This document shows, in pieces, positions 8,394 through 18,362 of a DNA stretch of 64,000 bases. The translations under genes were made by a program, and so were the position numbers. The notes under the pieces are model-generated. The model was given only the letters and a program-made list of their open reading frames with translations, had not been told where the DNA came from and did not search any database. The stretch spans positions 248,001 through 312,000 of the forward strand of contig NZ_JAFFIX010000002.1 in NCBI RefSeq assembly GCF_016916835.1, read 5' to 3'. The DNA comes from Actinacidiphila bryophytorum (GTDB taxonomy: Bacteria > Actinomycetota > Actinomycetes > Streptomycetales > Streptomycetaceae). The first letter of the stretch is position 1, and each line of letters opens with the position of its first letter.

Positions 8394-10433
8394 ATGCCCA
8401 CCTTCTTCCGCGACCTCGGCCACGCCCTGGAGTGGCGGGCCAGGGGCGAGACCCTGCGCGTCGAGGCGTGGGGTCCCGACGCCGTACGCGTCCGCGCCGT
8501 CGCGGGCGGCGACCTGCTCGACGGCCTGCCCGGCGCACTGCTGCCCGAGGCCCCCGAGCTGCCCTCGGCCCCCGTGGTGACGCTCGGCGAGCATTCCGCG
8601 ACCCTCGTCAACGGCGCGCTCACGGTACGGATCGACGCCGGCACCGAGGGACGGCTGACCCCCGACCTGCCCGCCGCGGGAGGGCAGTTGACCTTCCTGC
8701 GCACCGCGGACGGCAGCGAGCTGCTGGCCGAGGAGCCGCACCACTTCTGGTGGCCGGGGCCGCGCCTGCACACCGCGACCGGCAACGGCTACCACCGGCT
8801 GGAGCAGCGCTTCCGCGCCTACGACGGCGAGCGGCTCTTCGGCCTGGGCCAGCACACCCACGGCATGCTGGACCAGAAGGGCGCCGTCGTCGAACTGGTG
8901 CAGCGCAACGGCGAGGTCACCATCCCCTACCTGGTCTCCAGCCGCGGCTACGGCCTGCTGTGGAACTCCCCGGCGATCGGCAGGGTCGAGCTGGCCGCGA
9001 CCGGCACCCGCTGGGTCGCCGACAGCGCCCGGCAGATCGACTACTGGGTCACCGCGGGCCAGCCCGCCGACGTCCTGGGCCGCTACGCCGACGCCACCGG
9101 CCACTCGCCCGTGCTGCCCGAGTGGGCGGCCGGCTTCTGGCAGTGCAAGCTGCGCTACCGCACGCAGGACGAACTCCTGGAAGTGGCCCGCGAGTACAAG
9201 CGGCGGGGCCTGCCGCTCGACGTCATCGTCTGCGACTTCTTCCACTGGACGCACCTGGGCGACTGGCGCTTCGACCCCGCCGAGTGGCCCGACCCGCAAG
9301 CCATGGTCGACGAACTCACCGCGATGGGTGTGCGGTTGATGGTCTCGGTATGGCCGTCGGTCAGCCCGGCCAGCGAGAACTTCCACGTGATGGGCGACCG
9401 GGGCCTGCTGATCGGCACCGAGTACGGCCCGCTGGCGCACGCCGACTGGCCCGACAAGGGCCTCGGCGCCTACTCGGCGCAGGTCGCCTTCTACGACGCG
9501 ACCAGCCCCGAGGCGCGCGCGTACGTGTGGGACCGGCTGCGGGACAACTACCTGGCGCACGGCGTGAAGGTCTTCTGGCTCGACGCGTGCGAGCCGGAGC
9601 TGAAGCCCGGCCACCCCGCGAACCTGCGCTACCACGCAGGCCCCGGCCTCGAAGTCGGCAACCTCTACCCGCGGGAGAACGCCCGCATGGTGTGGGACGG
9701 CCTGCACGCGGCGGGCGAGAGCGAGGTCGTCACCCTCAACCGCTCCTCCTGGGCGGGCGCCCAGCGCTACGGCGCCGCCCTGTGGTCCGGTGACATCGCC
9801 ACCACCTTCGAGTCCCTGCGCACCCAGATAGCCGCGGGCCTCAACGTGATGATGTCGGGCATCCCCTGGTGGACCACCGACATCGGCGGCTTCCACGGCG
9901 GCCACCCCGACGACCCGGACTACCGCGAGCTGCTGGTCCGCTGGTTCCAGTACGGCGCCTTCTGCCCGCTCTTCCGCCTGCACGGCTTCCGCGGCCCCGG
10001 GCAGGTGCTGGAACCCGCGATGACCGGGCTGCCCAACGAGGTGTGGTCGTACGGGGAGGAGGCGTACGGGATCCTGCGCGGTTACCTGCTGCTGCGCGAG
10101 CGGCTGCGCCCGTACCTGATGGAGCAGATGCGCACCGCCGCCGACCGCGGGCTGCCGCCCATGCGCCCGCTGTTCGTGGACTTTCCCGCGGACGAGGCGA
10201 GTTGGGCGGCGGCCGACTCCTTCCTGTGCGGCCCCGACCTGCTGGTCGCCCCGGTGGTCGAGGCCGGTGCGCGCGAGCGCGAGGTCTACCTGCCCGCCGG
10301 TGCCCGCTGGTCCGACGCGTGGACGGGCCAGGCCTACGAGGGCGGCACCACCGCCACGGTCGCGGCGCCGCTGGAGCGCATCCCGCTCTTCCTGCGGGAC
10401 GGCGCGCAACTGCCCATCGCGGAGGCGTCATGA
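8394..10433 (+). CDS. Glycoside hydrolase family 31, probable alpha-xylosidase
   Basis: This 679-aa enzyme should remove alpha-linked xylose (or glucose) from the non-reducing end of imported oligosaccharides. A beta-sandwich N-domain precedes the barrel, in which the nucleophile Asp397 lies in FWLDACEPE and the acid/base Asp467 in LWSGDI. The WLDxCEP form is common in YicI-like alpha-xylosidases, while alpha-glucosidases usually show WxDMNE. No signal peptide is visible, so it is cytosolic. The ATG has GGGAG upstream. The stop overlaps the GH42 start by ATGA. An alpha-glucosidase activity cannot be excluded. Confidence 0.85.
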   Translation: MPTFFRDLGHALEWRARGETLRVEAWGPDAVRVRAVAGGDLLDGLPGALLPEAPELPSAPVVTLGEHSATLVNGALTVRIDAGTEGRLTPDLPAAGGQLTFLRTADGSELLAEEPHHFWWPGPRLHTATGNGYHRLEQRFRAYDGERLFGLGQHTHGMLDQKGAVVELVQRNGEVTIPYLVSSRGYGLLWNSPAIGRVELAATGTRWVADSARQIDYWVTAGQPADVLGRYADATGHSPVLPEWAAGFWQCKLRYRTQDELLEVAREYKRRGLPLDVIVCDFFHWTHLGDWRFDPAEWPDPQAMVDELTAMGVRLMVSVWPSVSPASENFHVMGDRGLLIGTEYGPLAHADWPDKGLGAYSAQVAFYDATSPEARAYVWDRLRDNYLAHGVKVFWLDACEPELKPGHPANLRYHAGPGLEVGNLYPRENARMVWDGLHAAGESEVVTLNRSSWAGAQRYGAALWSGDIATTFESLRTQIAAGLNVMMSGIPWWTTDIGGFHGGHPDDPDYRELLVRWFQYGAFCPLFRLHGFRGPGQVLEPAMTGLPNEVWSYGEEAYGILRGYLLLRERLRPYLMEQMRTAADRGLPPMRPLFVDFPADEASWAAADSFLCGPDLLVAPVVEAGAREREVYLPAGARWSDAWTGQAYEGGTTATVAAPLERIPLFLRDGAQLPIAEAS

Positions 10434-12439
10434 CCGAGGGCCTGACCCGCAGGCTCGGCGGGCGGCTCGCCTTCGGCGGCGACTACAACCCCGAGCAGTG
10501 GGACGAGGCCGTCTGGAAGGAGGACGGCCTGCTGATGCGCTGGGCGCACGTCAACCTCGCCACCGTCGGCGTCTTCTCCTGGGCGCTGCTCGAACCCGAG
10601 GAGGGCCGCTACGACTTCGGGTGGCTGGACGCGCACCTGGACCGGCTGCACGCCGCCGGCGTCGCCGTGGACCTGGCCACCCCGACCGCGTCACCGCCCC
10701 CGTGGTTCACCCTCGCGCACCCCGACGCGATGCCCGTCACCGACACCGGTGTGCGGCTCACCCACGGCAGCCGCGACACGTACTGCCTGGCCGCCCCCGC
10801 CTACCGGCAGGCCGCGCTGCGTGTCGCGACGGCGCTGGCGCAGCGCTACGGCGACCACCCGGCGGTGGCGATGTGGCACGTCCACAACGAGTACGCGACC
10901 GTGTGCTGGTGCGACCACACCGCGGACGCCTTCCGCCGCTGGCTGCGCGGACGCCACGGCACCCTGGACGCCCTCAACGAGGCCTGGGGCACGGCCTTCT
11001 GGAGCCAGCGCTACGGCACGTGGGAGGAGATCCTGCCGCCGCGCGCCACCCAGTGGCACCGCAACCCCGCGCTCGCGCTGGACTTCCGCCGCTTCTGGTC
11101 GGACGAGGCGCTGGCCGCCTACCGCGAGCAGCGCGACGCGATCCGCGCGCACACCGCGGCCGACCGGCCCGTGACCACCAACCTGATGGTGCCCGGCTAC
11201 CAGATCCTCGACCTGTGGTCCTTCGGCCGCGAGGTCGACGTCGTCGGCATCGACCACTACCCGGACGCCCCCGGTACGGGCGCCGCCGCCGACATCGCCT
11301 TCGGCGCCGACCGGGCACGCTCCTTCGGCGGCGGCAAGCCCTGGCTGCTGGTCGAGCAGGGCGCCAACACCGTGTACACCGCCGACCGCACACTGCCCAA
11401 GGAGCCGGGCGACATCCTGCGCCACTCGCTGGCCCACATCGCCCACGGCTCGGACGGCGCCATGTTCTTCCAGTGGCGGCAGTCCAAGGCGGGAGCCGAG
11501 ATCTGGCACTCGGCGATGGTCCCGCACGCGGGACCCGACTCGCGGATCTTCCGCGAGGTCGCCGACACCGGCGCGGCGGTGGCCCGGCTCGGCGAGGTCG
11601 CCGGCTCGCTCGTCACCGCGCAGGCCGCGGTCCTGCACGACTCCGACTGCTGGTGGGCGCTGGACGGGCAGGGCCTGCCCTCGGCGTCGTTGGACTACCA
11701 CAGCGAACTGCGGCGCGCGCACCGGGCGTTGTGGGACGCCGGGATCACCGCGGACTTCGCACACCCCGGGGACCCCGGACTGTCCCGCTACCGGCTGCTG
11801 ATCGCCCCCGCCCTGCCGGTACTCTCCGATGCGGCCGCCGAGTCGCTGCGCGACTGGGTCCACGCGGGCGGCACCCTGCTGGTCCAGCACTTCGCCGGGG
11901 TGGTCGACACCAACCACCAGGCCCGGCTCGGCGGTTACCCCGCTCAGGCGCTGCGCACCGCCCTCGGGGTGCGGGTCGAGGAGTTCCGCCCGCTCGCCGC
12001 CGACGCGGCCCTGCGGCTGTCCGACGGTTCGACGTCCACCGCGTGGAGCGAGTCGCTGCGCCTGACCGGGCGGGCCGAGGCCGTCGCCGCCTACACCGGC
12101 GGCATGCTCGCCGACCGGCCCGCCCTGACCCGGCACGCCTACGGAGCCGGCACCGCCTGGTACGCCTCCACCCGCCTGGACGACGCCGGCTACGACGCGC
12201 TGGTCGCCCGCGTCTCGGCCGCCGCGGGCGTCGGTCCCGAACTCCCGCTCCCCACGGGCGTGGAGGCCGTCCGGCGGCACGCCCCGGAAGGCCCGGTGAG
12301 CTGGCTCTTCCTGCTCAACCACACCGACTCCCCGGCGACCGTGGAGGCCGCGGGCCACGACCTGCTGACCGGCCGCCCGGTGCCCGCTGCCGGGCTGACC
12401 CTGCCGCCGGGCGGCGCCGCGGTCCTGCGCCAGGAGTGA
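10430..12439 (+). CDS. Glycoside hydrolase family 42 beta-galactosidase
   Basis: This 669-aa cytosolic enzyme cleaves terminal beta-galactose. The barrel begins FGGDYNPEQW. The acid/base Glu154 is in HVHNEYA and the nucleophile Glu309 in LLVEQGAN. A trimerisation domain (LLIAPALPVLSD) and a small C-terminal beta domain follow, giving the usual length. A CxWC element (VCWCDH) lies close to the acid/base residue, where GH42 enzymes often bind zinc. The start is the ATGA overlap with the GH31 gene. With GH31 and GH3 it completes the side-chain and backbone activities needed for galactosylated xyloglucan fragments; that substrate is an inference. Confidence 0.92.
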   Translation: MTEGLTRRLGGRLAFGGDYNPEQWDEAVWKEDGLLMRWAHVNLATVGVFSWALLEPEEGRYDFGWLDAHLDRLHAAGVAVDLATPTASPPPWFTLAHPDAMPVTDTGVRLTHGSRDTYCLAAPAYRQAALRVATALAQRYGDHPAVAMWHVHNEYATVCWCDHTADAFRRWLRGRHGTLDALNEAWGTAFWSQRYGTWEEILPPRATQWHRNPALALDFRRFWSDEALAAYREQRDAIRAHTAADRPVTTNLMVPGYQILDLWSFGREVDVVGIDHYPDAPGTGAAADIAFGADRARSFGGGKPWLLVEQGANTVYTADRTLPKEPGDILRHSLAHIAHGSDGAMFFQWRQSKAGAEIWHSAMVPHAGPDSRIFREVADTGAAVARLGEVAGSLVTAQAAVLHDSDCWWALDGQGLPSASLDYHSELRRAHRALWDAGITADFAHPGDPGLSRYRLLIAPALPVLSDAAAESLRDWVHAGGTLLVQHFAGVVDTNHQARLGGYPAQALRTALGVRVEEFRPLAADAALRLSDGSTSTAWSESLRLTGRAEAVAAYTGGMLADRPALTRHAYGAGTAWYASTRLDDAGYDALVARVSAAAGVGPELPLPTGVEAVRRHAPEGPVSWLFLLNHTDSPATVEAAGHDLLTGRPVPAAGLTLPPGGAAVLRQE

Positions 12440-12460
12440 GCAGGGCTGTGGAAGGGGGTA

Positions 12461-12509
12461 GGGGCGGGTCAGCGCTGCGGGAGGGGGCGGGGGCGGGTCA
12501 GCGCTGCGG
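12461..12509. repeat. 20-bp direct repeat at the convergent gene ends
   Basis: A 20-bp sequence beginning GGGGCGGGTCAGCGCTG occurs at 12461-12480 and again at 12490-12509, a 29-bp period. The second copy holds the stop codon and last codons of the WD40 gene. It looks like a small tandem duplication. No clear terminator is seen between the two convergent genes. Confidence 0.7.
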
Positions 12510-15500
12510 GCAGGGCGCGGGAAGGTGCTGCTGCGGCAGGTAGCGTGCGGTCTCCTGCTCGGTCGGCGCGCGGTGCACCAGGCCGCAGATCGCGGTGACC
12601 GCCGCCTCGGGGCGCGGCAGGGCCACCTTCCACGCCAGCAGCGTGCCGTCACCTGCGGCCGCGGCCAGCTTCGTACCGTCCGGGCTGAAGGCCACGCTGG
12701 TGATGGCGGAGGGGCCGGTGTTGAGGGTGACCCGGACCTGCCGGGTCTCCACGTCCCACAGCCGCAGCGTGCCGTCGGTGGCCGCGACGGCCAGGGTGCG
12801 GGTGTCGGCGCTGAAGGCGACCGCCGTGGCCGGTGACGTACTGGCGGTCAGCGCCGCCTTCTGGGCGCCGGAGGCCGTGTCCCACAGCCAGGTCGTCCCG
12901 TCGTTGCCGCCCGCGGCGAGCAGCCCGCCGTCCGAGCTGAACGCCACGGTGGGATACCGCGGGTGGCCGGCCAGCGGGCCGTCCGAGGCCTTCACCGGCA
13001 TCGGGAAGCTGCGCAGGACCCTGCCGGTCGCCGTGGACAGCAGGTTCACCCCGTACTTGTCGCCGCGCACGGCCATGGAGCGCCCGTCGGGGCTCAACGC
13101 CATGAACTGGTAGGAGGTGTTGAGCGCGGTCTTCCACTCCACGGGGTCGGCGGCCTGCCCGCCCGCGGTGCCCCACACGTGCACCACGCTGTTCCAGCCG
13201 CCGTTCAGGAGGTAGCCGTCGACGAGGTTGGCCGCCACCGTGCGGCCGTCCGCGCTGAGCGCCGCCGAGCCCACCTTGCGGTCGAGCACCCTGCCCTTGC
13301 CGGTGCCCGCGTCCCACAGCCGCAGCGTGCCGTCGCCCGACAGGCCCAGCACGCCCGCCCCCTGCACGGCGGAGCGCACCTCCTGCACCGGGCGTTTGGC
13401 GTCCGGCGTGCCCAGGGCGCCCGCGCGGCGCCACGGGTCGGGCTTCCACAGGTGGACGGTGCCGTCGGAGGAGCCGGCCGCCAGCACGCGGCCCTGCTCG
13501 GCGAAGGCCACGTCGTAGTCCCGCTCACGCTCCCCCGGCGCGTGGCCCTGCTGGGCCGACGCCAGGACCACGGGGGCGGTGCCGGTCGTGTCGAACAGCC
13601 GGACCGTCCCGTCCGCCATACCGGCCGCCAGCGTGTGGCCGTCCGCGCTGAAGGCCAGCGAAGTGATCGCCCCCGCGAGGTCGTTCAGCAGGGTCTGGCT
13701 GCGGCCTGTTGCGGTGTTCCACAGGTGGACGGCCCCGTCCGTCGACCCGGCCGCGAGCAGCCCGCCGTCCGGGCTCAGCGCGGTCGTGCCGAAGGTGGTG
13801 ACGGTCGCGGCGGTGTCGGGGGCGGAGAAGACCGTCGTCGGGGTGTGCCCCGCCGTCCAGTGCCACACGGCGACACCGCCGGTCTCGCCGCTCAGCGCCA
13901 CGGTGTGGCCGTCCCTGCTGAAGACCGCGGGACCCGCGGAGTGCGCGAAGGTCGTGAGCCGGCGGCCGGTCGCCGTGTCCCACAGGCCGACGCCCTGGGT
14001 GCCCCACGCGGCCACCACCCGCCCGTCGGGGCTGAGGCCTTCCAGGTCCCGCCAGCCCTCGGCGGTGAGGTGCGACCGGCCGGTCGCCGTGTTCCACGTG
14101 ACGAGGCCCTCGCGGTCGTCGGCGGCGTAGGTGACCATCGTGCGGCCGTCGGCGGAGAGTTGGGAGCCGTACGTCGGATAGGGGTTGTACGCGTCGCCGT
14201 CGTAGCCGCCGACCACGGTACGGGTCCTGCCGCTCGCCAGGTCGGTCGTCCGCACGTGGGCGGTGTTCGAACCGCTCACCAGGGAGCGGTCGTCGGCGCT
14301 GAAGGCCAGTGCGAGCGACTTCCGGCCGCCCGGGCCTGCCGGCTCCGTGCCCACGGGCAGGACGGTCCTGGCCCTGCCCGTGGCGACGTCGGCGGCCGTC
14401 ACGGACCCGTCGTCCGTCGTCCACGCCAGGCGGCTGCCGTCATGGCTGAACACCAGGTTGACCACCGGAGCCTGCGCGCCCGCCACCCGGCCCACCATCG
14501 GCACCGCGGCGGCCCGGTAGAGCGCGTCGGTCGCCTCGGGTGTGGGGCTCACCCGGTAGGCCTGTACGGCCAGCAGCATGCCCAGTTCCGTGTCGGTGCT
14601 CATCACCGAGGCGGACTGGGCGGCCAGTTGGCGTGACAGCGTGACCTGCTGGACGGCGACCGCGGCCCGCCTGGCCGCGTCGCTGACCCGGCTCTGCCGC
14701 CAGGCGACCGTCCCCGCGGTGACCGCGAGCACGAGCAGGAACGACAGTGTCAGGGTGAGCGCCCGCAGCCGGCGGGTGGCCCGCGCGGCCATCCTGACCT
14801 CGTACGCCCGCGCCGCGGTGCTGGCGTCCAGGAAGGCCGTCTCCAGCGCGGTGAGCCCCTCCCGGCCCTCCCGTCCTGCCTGCCCTTCCCGGCCCTCCGC
14901 CCCGAAGGCGTCGCCCGCCGCCGCCAGCCGGCTCCCCCGGTACAGCGCCCCCGGGTCGCGCTCCAGCGCCTCCCAGGCCTGTGCGGCCTCCGTCAGGTGC
15001 CGCACCAGGCGGAGCCGTTCCCGCCCCTCCTCCACCCAGCCGCGCAGCCGCGGCCAGGCGGAGATCACCGCCTCGTGCGCGAGGTCGACGACCTCCCCGT
15101 CGGCGGTCACCAGCCGCGCCTGGAGCAGCATCTCCAGGACGGTGTCGACGTCGGTGCGCCGGTCCACGCCGGTGCGCCCGTCATCGTCGGTGCGCCCGTC
15201 CTCCTCCCCTTCCGCGGGCGGCGCCGACGCGGCGAGCTCCGCGCGGGACGTGGGGCGGCGGGTGTCCTGGGCGCCGTCGCCCGGGGTGACCAGGCGCAGC
15301 AGGATGTGCCGGGCGGTCGCGGCCTGCGAGGGGGACAGGCGGGCGTAGAGGGACTCGGCGGTGGCGGCGATGGCCCCGTGGATGCCGCCCGCCGCCTCGT
15401 ACATCTCCTCGGTGAGCGCCCGGCCGCGGCGGCGCCGCCAGGTCTCCAGCAGGGCGTGCGAGACCAGCGGGAGGCTGCCCGGCTCCTTCTCCGCCTCGCG

Positions 15501-16409
15501 GACGATCCGCGCGGTCAAGGAGCGCTCCACGATCAGCCCGGCCGCCGCGGCCGGCTTGACGATGACCTCCCGCAGCGCCGCGGGACCCATCGGCGCGACC
15601 AGCAGCGTGGCGTCCCGCAGCGCCTCGGCCAGGCCCGGGTGCTCGGCGCAGCGGCCGAAGAAGTCGGCCCGCACCGCGATGACGACGCGCAGCCGCCCGC
15701 CGGGCCTGGCCGCGGTCAGCAGCAGGTCGAGGAAGGCGGCGCGTTCCGCACTGCCGGCGCCGAGGGTGAAGACCTCCTCGAACTGGTCGACGATGACGAC
15801 CGCGTCGCCGTCCTGCTCCTCCGCTGGCGGCACCAGCGCCGCCCGGGCGGCGATCTGCGCGGCCGGGTGCGGCCCCGGTGTCAGGATGCGCACGGCGGCG
15901 GGCCGCGCCCCCTGCCCCGAGCGCAGCGCCGGGACCAGCCCCGCGCGCAGCAGCGAGGACTTGCCGCTGCCGGACGCGCCGACGACCGCCACCAGCCGCT
16001 GCCTGCCCAGCGTCTCGACCAGCCGCGCGACCAGGTCCTCGCGCCCGAAGTACAGTTCGCTGTCCTGCGCCTCGAAGCGCCGCAGGCCCCGGTAGGGCAC
16101 GGGGGTGTCAGCGTCGGGCGGCGGCGCGGCCGTCTCCCCGGTGGCGGCCTCGCGCCAGCGCTGCTCCCACTGCTCGACGACCTCGGCGTCGCCGCCGCAC
16201 GCGGTGACGTACGCGCGCAGCGTCGGCAACGACGGCAGCCGGGTGCCGCCCGCGGCCTGCGACAGGGTGCTGGCCCCGCAGCCGGTTGCCGCGGCCATCT
16301 CCCGGTAGGTGGGGCTGCCCGCGTCCACCCGCAGTTTGCGCAGCTCGTACGCCAGTTGCTGCACCGGCCCGTTCGCCGGGTCGAGCCGGCCCTCCGGACG
16401 TCCCGCCAT
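12498..16409 (-). CDS. HTH-STAND NTPase-WD40 repeat protein
   Basis: This 1303-aa protein combines an XRE-like helix-turn-helix (about 17-72, TYREMAAATGCGASTLSQAAGG), the nSTAND1 entry motif PYRGLRRFEAQDSELYFGRE, a Walker A GASGSGKSS (about 144-152) and a Walker B VVIVDQFEEVF. A single predicted membrane segment (LTLSFLLVLAVTAGTVAW) follows, and then at least a dozen WD40 blades (LAFSADG, LWDTATG) fill the second half. STAND proteins act as ligand-triggered switches, and WD40 propellers usually sense the trigger. I chose the ATG at 16409, preceded by GGGGAG. It is transcribed away from the penicillin-binding protein gene. Trigger and target are unknown. Confidence 0.88.
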   Translation of the reverse strand: MAGRPEGRLDPANGPVQQLAYELRKLRVDAGSPTYREMAAATGCGASTLSQAAGGTRLPSLPTLRAYVTACGGDAEVVEQWEQRWREAATGETAAPPPDADTPVPYRGLRRFEAQDSELYFGREDLVARLVETLGRQRLVAVVGASGSGKSSLLRAGLVPALRSGQGARPAAVRILTPGPHPAAQIAARAALVPPAEEQDGDAVVIVDQFEEVFTLGAGSAERAAFLDLLLTAARPGGRLRVVIAVRADFFGRCAEHPGLAEALRDATLLVAPMGPAALREVIVKPAAAAGLIVERSLTARIVREAEKEPGSLPLVSHALLETWRRRRGRALTEEMYEAAGGIHGAIAATAESLYARLSPSQAATARHILLRLVTPGDGAQDTRRPTSRAELAASAPPAEGEEDGRTDDDGRTGVDRRTDVDTVLEMLLQARLVTADGEVVDLAHEAVISAWPRLRGWVEEGRERLRLVRHLTEAAQAWEALERDPGALYRGSRLAAAGDAFGAEGREGQAGREGREGLTALETAFLDASTAARAYEVRMAARATRRLRALTLTLSFLLVLAVTAGTVAWRQSRVSDAARRAAVAVQQVTLSRQLAAQSASVMSTDTELGMLLAVQAYRVSPTPEATDALYRAAAVPMVGRVAGAQAPVVNLVFSHDGSRLAWTTDDGSVTAADVATGRARTVLPVGTEPAGPGGRKSLALAFSADDRSLVSGSNTAHVRTTDLASGRTRTVVGGYDGDAYNPYPTYGSQLSADGRTMVTYAADDREGLVTWNTATGRSHLTAEGWRDLEGLSPDGRVVAAWGTQGVGLWDTATGRRLTTFAHSAGPAVFSRDGHTVALSGETGGVAVWHWTAGHTPTTVFSAPDTAATVTTFGTTALSPDGGLLAAGSTDGAVHLWNTATGRSQTLLNDLAGAITSLAFSADGHTLAAGMADGTVRLFDTTGTAPVVLASAQQGHAPGERERDYDVAFAEQGRVLAAGSSDGTVHLWKPDPWRRAGALGTPDAKRPVQEVRSAVQGAGVLGLSGDGTLRLWDAGTGKGRVLDRKVGSAALSADGRTVAANLVDGYLLNGGWNSVVHVWGTAGGQAADPVEWKTALNTSYQFMALSPDGRSMAVRGDKYGVNLLSTATGRVLRSFPMPVKASDGPLAGHPRYPTVAFSSDGGLLAAGGNDGTTWLWDTASGAQKAALTASTSPATAVAFSADTRTLAVAATDGTLRLWDVETRQVRVTLNTGPSAITSVAFSPDGTKLAAAAGDGTLLAWKVALPRPEAAVTAICGLVHRAPTEQETARYLPQQHLPAPCPQR

Positions 16410-16598
16410 GTGCTCCCCACCCGTATCCGCCGTATCCCGCCCCCCGGCGGCCACATGCGCACGCTACGGGCGGTGCACGCGACCGGCAAGTGACCGGCCG
16501 CCCTGGTCCGGGGATTGATCCGCCCGACGGGACGGGGACGCCATTCAATGGCCGCCCTGGTGGGGTGGCGTGGTCAGCACATGAGGGGGGAGTCGGGC

Positions 16599-18251
16599 GT
16601 GCCCGTCACGAGAAGCGTCAAGATCGGCATCGTCGGTGCGGTGTTCACCGCGATGGTGGGGGTCGCCGGCTTCGGCGCGTACAACATCTACACCGGCCTG
16701 AACGCCGGGGACGGCCTGCGTACGCCCGCCGTCCGCACCCAGGCGTCGGACGCCCCGCCGGCCAGCGCGGCGCCGCTGTCGGCGAAGGAGATCGCCCGCA
16801 CCGCGCAGGAGTTCCTGGCCGCGTGGTCCGCGGGCGACACCACGGGCGCCGCGGCCCTGACGGACGCGCCCTATACGGCGTCCACCGCACTGACGGCATA
16901 CGCCTCGGGCGCCCACGTCGACTCGGTCAAGGCCGTCCCGGGCGCCGCGACACCCGGCGGTGAACGCTTCACCGTCACCGCCCACCTGTCCTACGGCGGC
17001 CAGAACTCCACCTGGACGTACGCCTCCTCGCTCACCGTGACCCGCGACTCCACAGGCGACCCGGCGGTCGCCTGGTCCTCCGCCGTCCTCAACCCCGAGC
17101 TGGGCGACGGCGACGTCCTGCTCACCGGCACGCAGGACACGGCGGACGTGGAGGTCACCGACCGGGCGGGCAACGAGCTGACCGGCGACCGCTACCCCTC
17201 CCTGACCCGCATCATCGCCGACCTCAAGCAGCGCTACGCCGACCAACTACCCAGCGGCACACCGGCGGTGGGCACCTGGGTCCACAAGGCCGACGGCTCC
17301 GACGGGCCGATGCTGCACGTCCTGCGCAAGGGCGCCGGTGTGCGGCTGCGGACGACGCTGGACTCGGCCGTGCAGTCCGCGGCGGAGAAGGCGGTCGCGG
17401 GCAAGGACCAGGCGGGCGTCACCGCGGTCGACACCCGCAGCGGTGCGGTGCTCGCCATCGCCTACAGCCCGGCCGAGGGCGTCGACTGGGCGCTGATGGA
17501 GGACTCGGCGCCGGGCTCCACGTTCAAGATCGTCACGGCCGCCGCGCTGCTCGACTCCGGCATGACGCCGTCCTCGACCGCGCCCTGCAAGGCCGACGAC
17601 AACTACGCGAACGGCCGGATGTACCACAACGACTCACCCACCCTGCACCGCGCGGACGCCACCCTCGCCTGGGACTTCGCCATGTCCTGCAACACCGGTT
17701 TCATCCGGCAGGCGGGCCGGCTCGGCGCGCACGGGCTGAAGACCGCAGCGGCCAGGTTCGGCCTGACCCAGGAGTGGTCGGTCGGCACCCCGACCCTCGA
17801 CGGCCGGCCCACCATGCCCTCCAGCAGCGCGCCCGACGAGCTGACCTCGGAGATGATCGGCCAGGGCGAGCTGCGGATGAGCCCGCTCGTCATGGCCTCG
17901 GTCGCCGCGACCGCCGCGAGCGGCGACTTCCACCAGCCGCTGCTGGTCGACCGGAGCCTGGTCGCGGGGCCCGTCGCGACGGCGCCCGGCCTGTCCTCCC
18001 GGGTCAGCCAGGGCCTGCGGCAGATGATGCGCGACGCGATCACCACCGGTACCGCCCACGGGGTCATGGGCCGCTTCGGCCCCGACTCGGGCGCGAAGAC
18101 CGGCTCCGCCGAGCTGGCGGGCCAGGACACCACCAACGGCTGGTTCACCGCCTACGCGGGCCGCGTCGCCGCGGCGGCCGTCGTCCACGACGCCGGGCAC
18201 GGCAACACCTCCGCGGGGCCGATCGTGGCGGCGGTGCTGGCCGCGGGCTGA
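16599..18251 (+). CDS. Class B penicillin-binding protein, transpeptidase
   Basis: This 550-aa peptidoglycan cross-linking enzyme is anchored by an N-terminal membrane segment (IGIVGAVFTAMVGVAGFGAYNIY). A MecA_N/NTF2-like domain spans about residues 60-160. The transpeptidase domain has SxxK with catalytic Ser307 (STFK), SxN at 363-365 (SCN) and KTG at 500-502. The GTG at 16599 has GAGGGGGGAG about 7 nt upstream; in-frame ATGs at 16549 and 16581 are alternatives. The gene diverges from the STAND gene and shares a short control region with it. It looks like an accessory PBP rather than the division or elongation core enzyme. Confidence 0.88.
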   Translation: MPVTRSVKIGIVGAVFTAMVGVAGFGAYNIYTGLNAGDGLRTPAVRTQASDAPPASAAPLSAKEIARTAQEFLAAWSAGDTTGAAALTDAPYTASTALTAYASGAHVDSVKAVPGAATPGGERFTVTAHLSYGGQNSTWTYASSLTVTRDSTGDPAVAWSSAVLNPELGDGDVLLTGTQDTADVEVTDRAGNELTGDRYPSLTRIIADLKQRYADQLPSGTPAVGTWVHKADGSDGPMLHVLRKGAGVRLRTTLDSAVQSAAEKAVAGKDQAGVTAVDTRSGAVLAIAYSPAEGVDWALMEDSAPGSTFKIVTAAALLDSGMTPSSTAPCKADDNYANGRMYHNDSPTLHRADATLAWDFAMSCNTGFIRQAGRLGAHGLKTAAARFGLTQEWSVGTPTLDGRPTMPSSSAPDELTSEMIGQGELRMSPLVMASVAATAASGDFHQPLLVDRSLVAGPVATAPGLSSRVSQGLRQMMRDAITTGTAHGVMGRFGPDSGAKTGSAELAGQDTTNGWFTAYAGRVAAAAVVHDAGHGNTSAGPIVAAVLAAG

Positions 18252-18362
18252 CGTCAGCGCCGCGGGCCGACCTCAGGAACGGCGGCTGACGCCAGCAACG
18301 GCGGCCGACGCCGCGGAGGGGCGGCCCCCAGGGGCAGGGGCCGCCCTGGGAGCATCGGCCGC

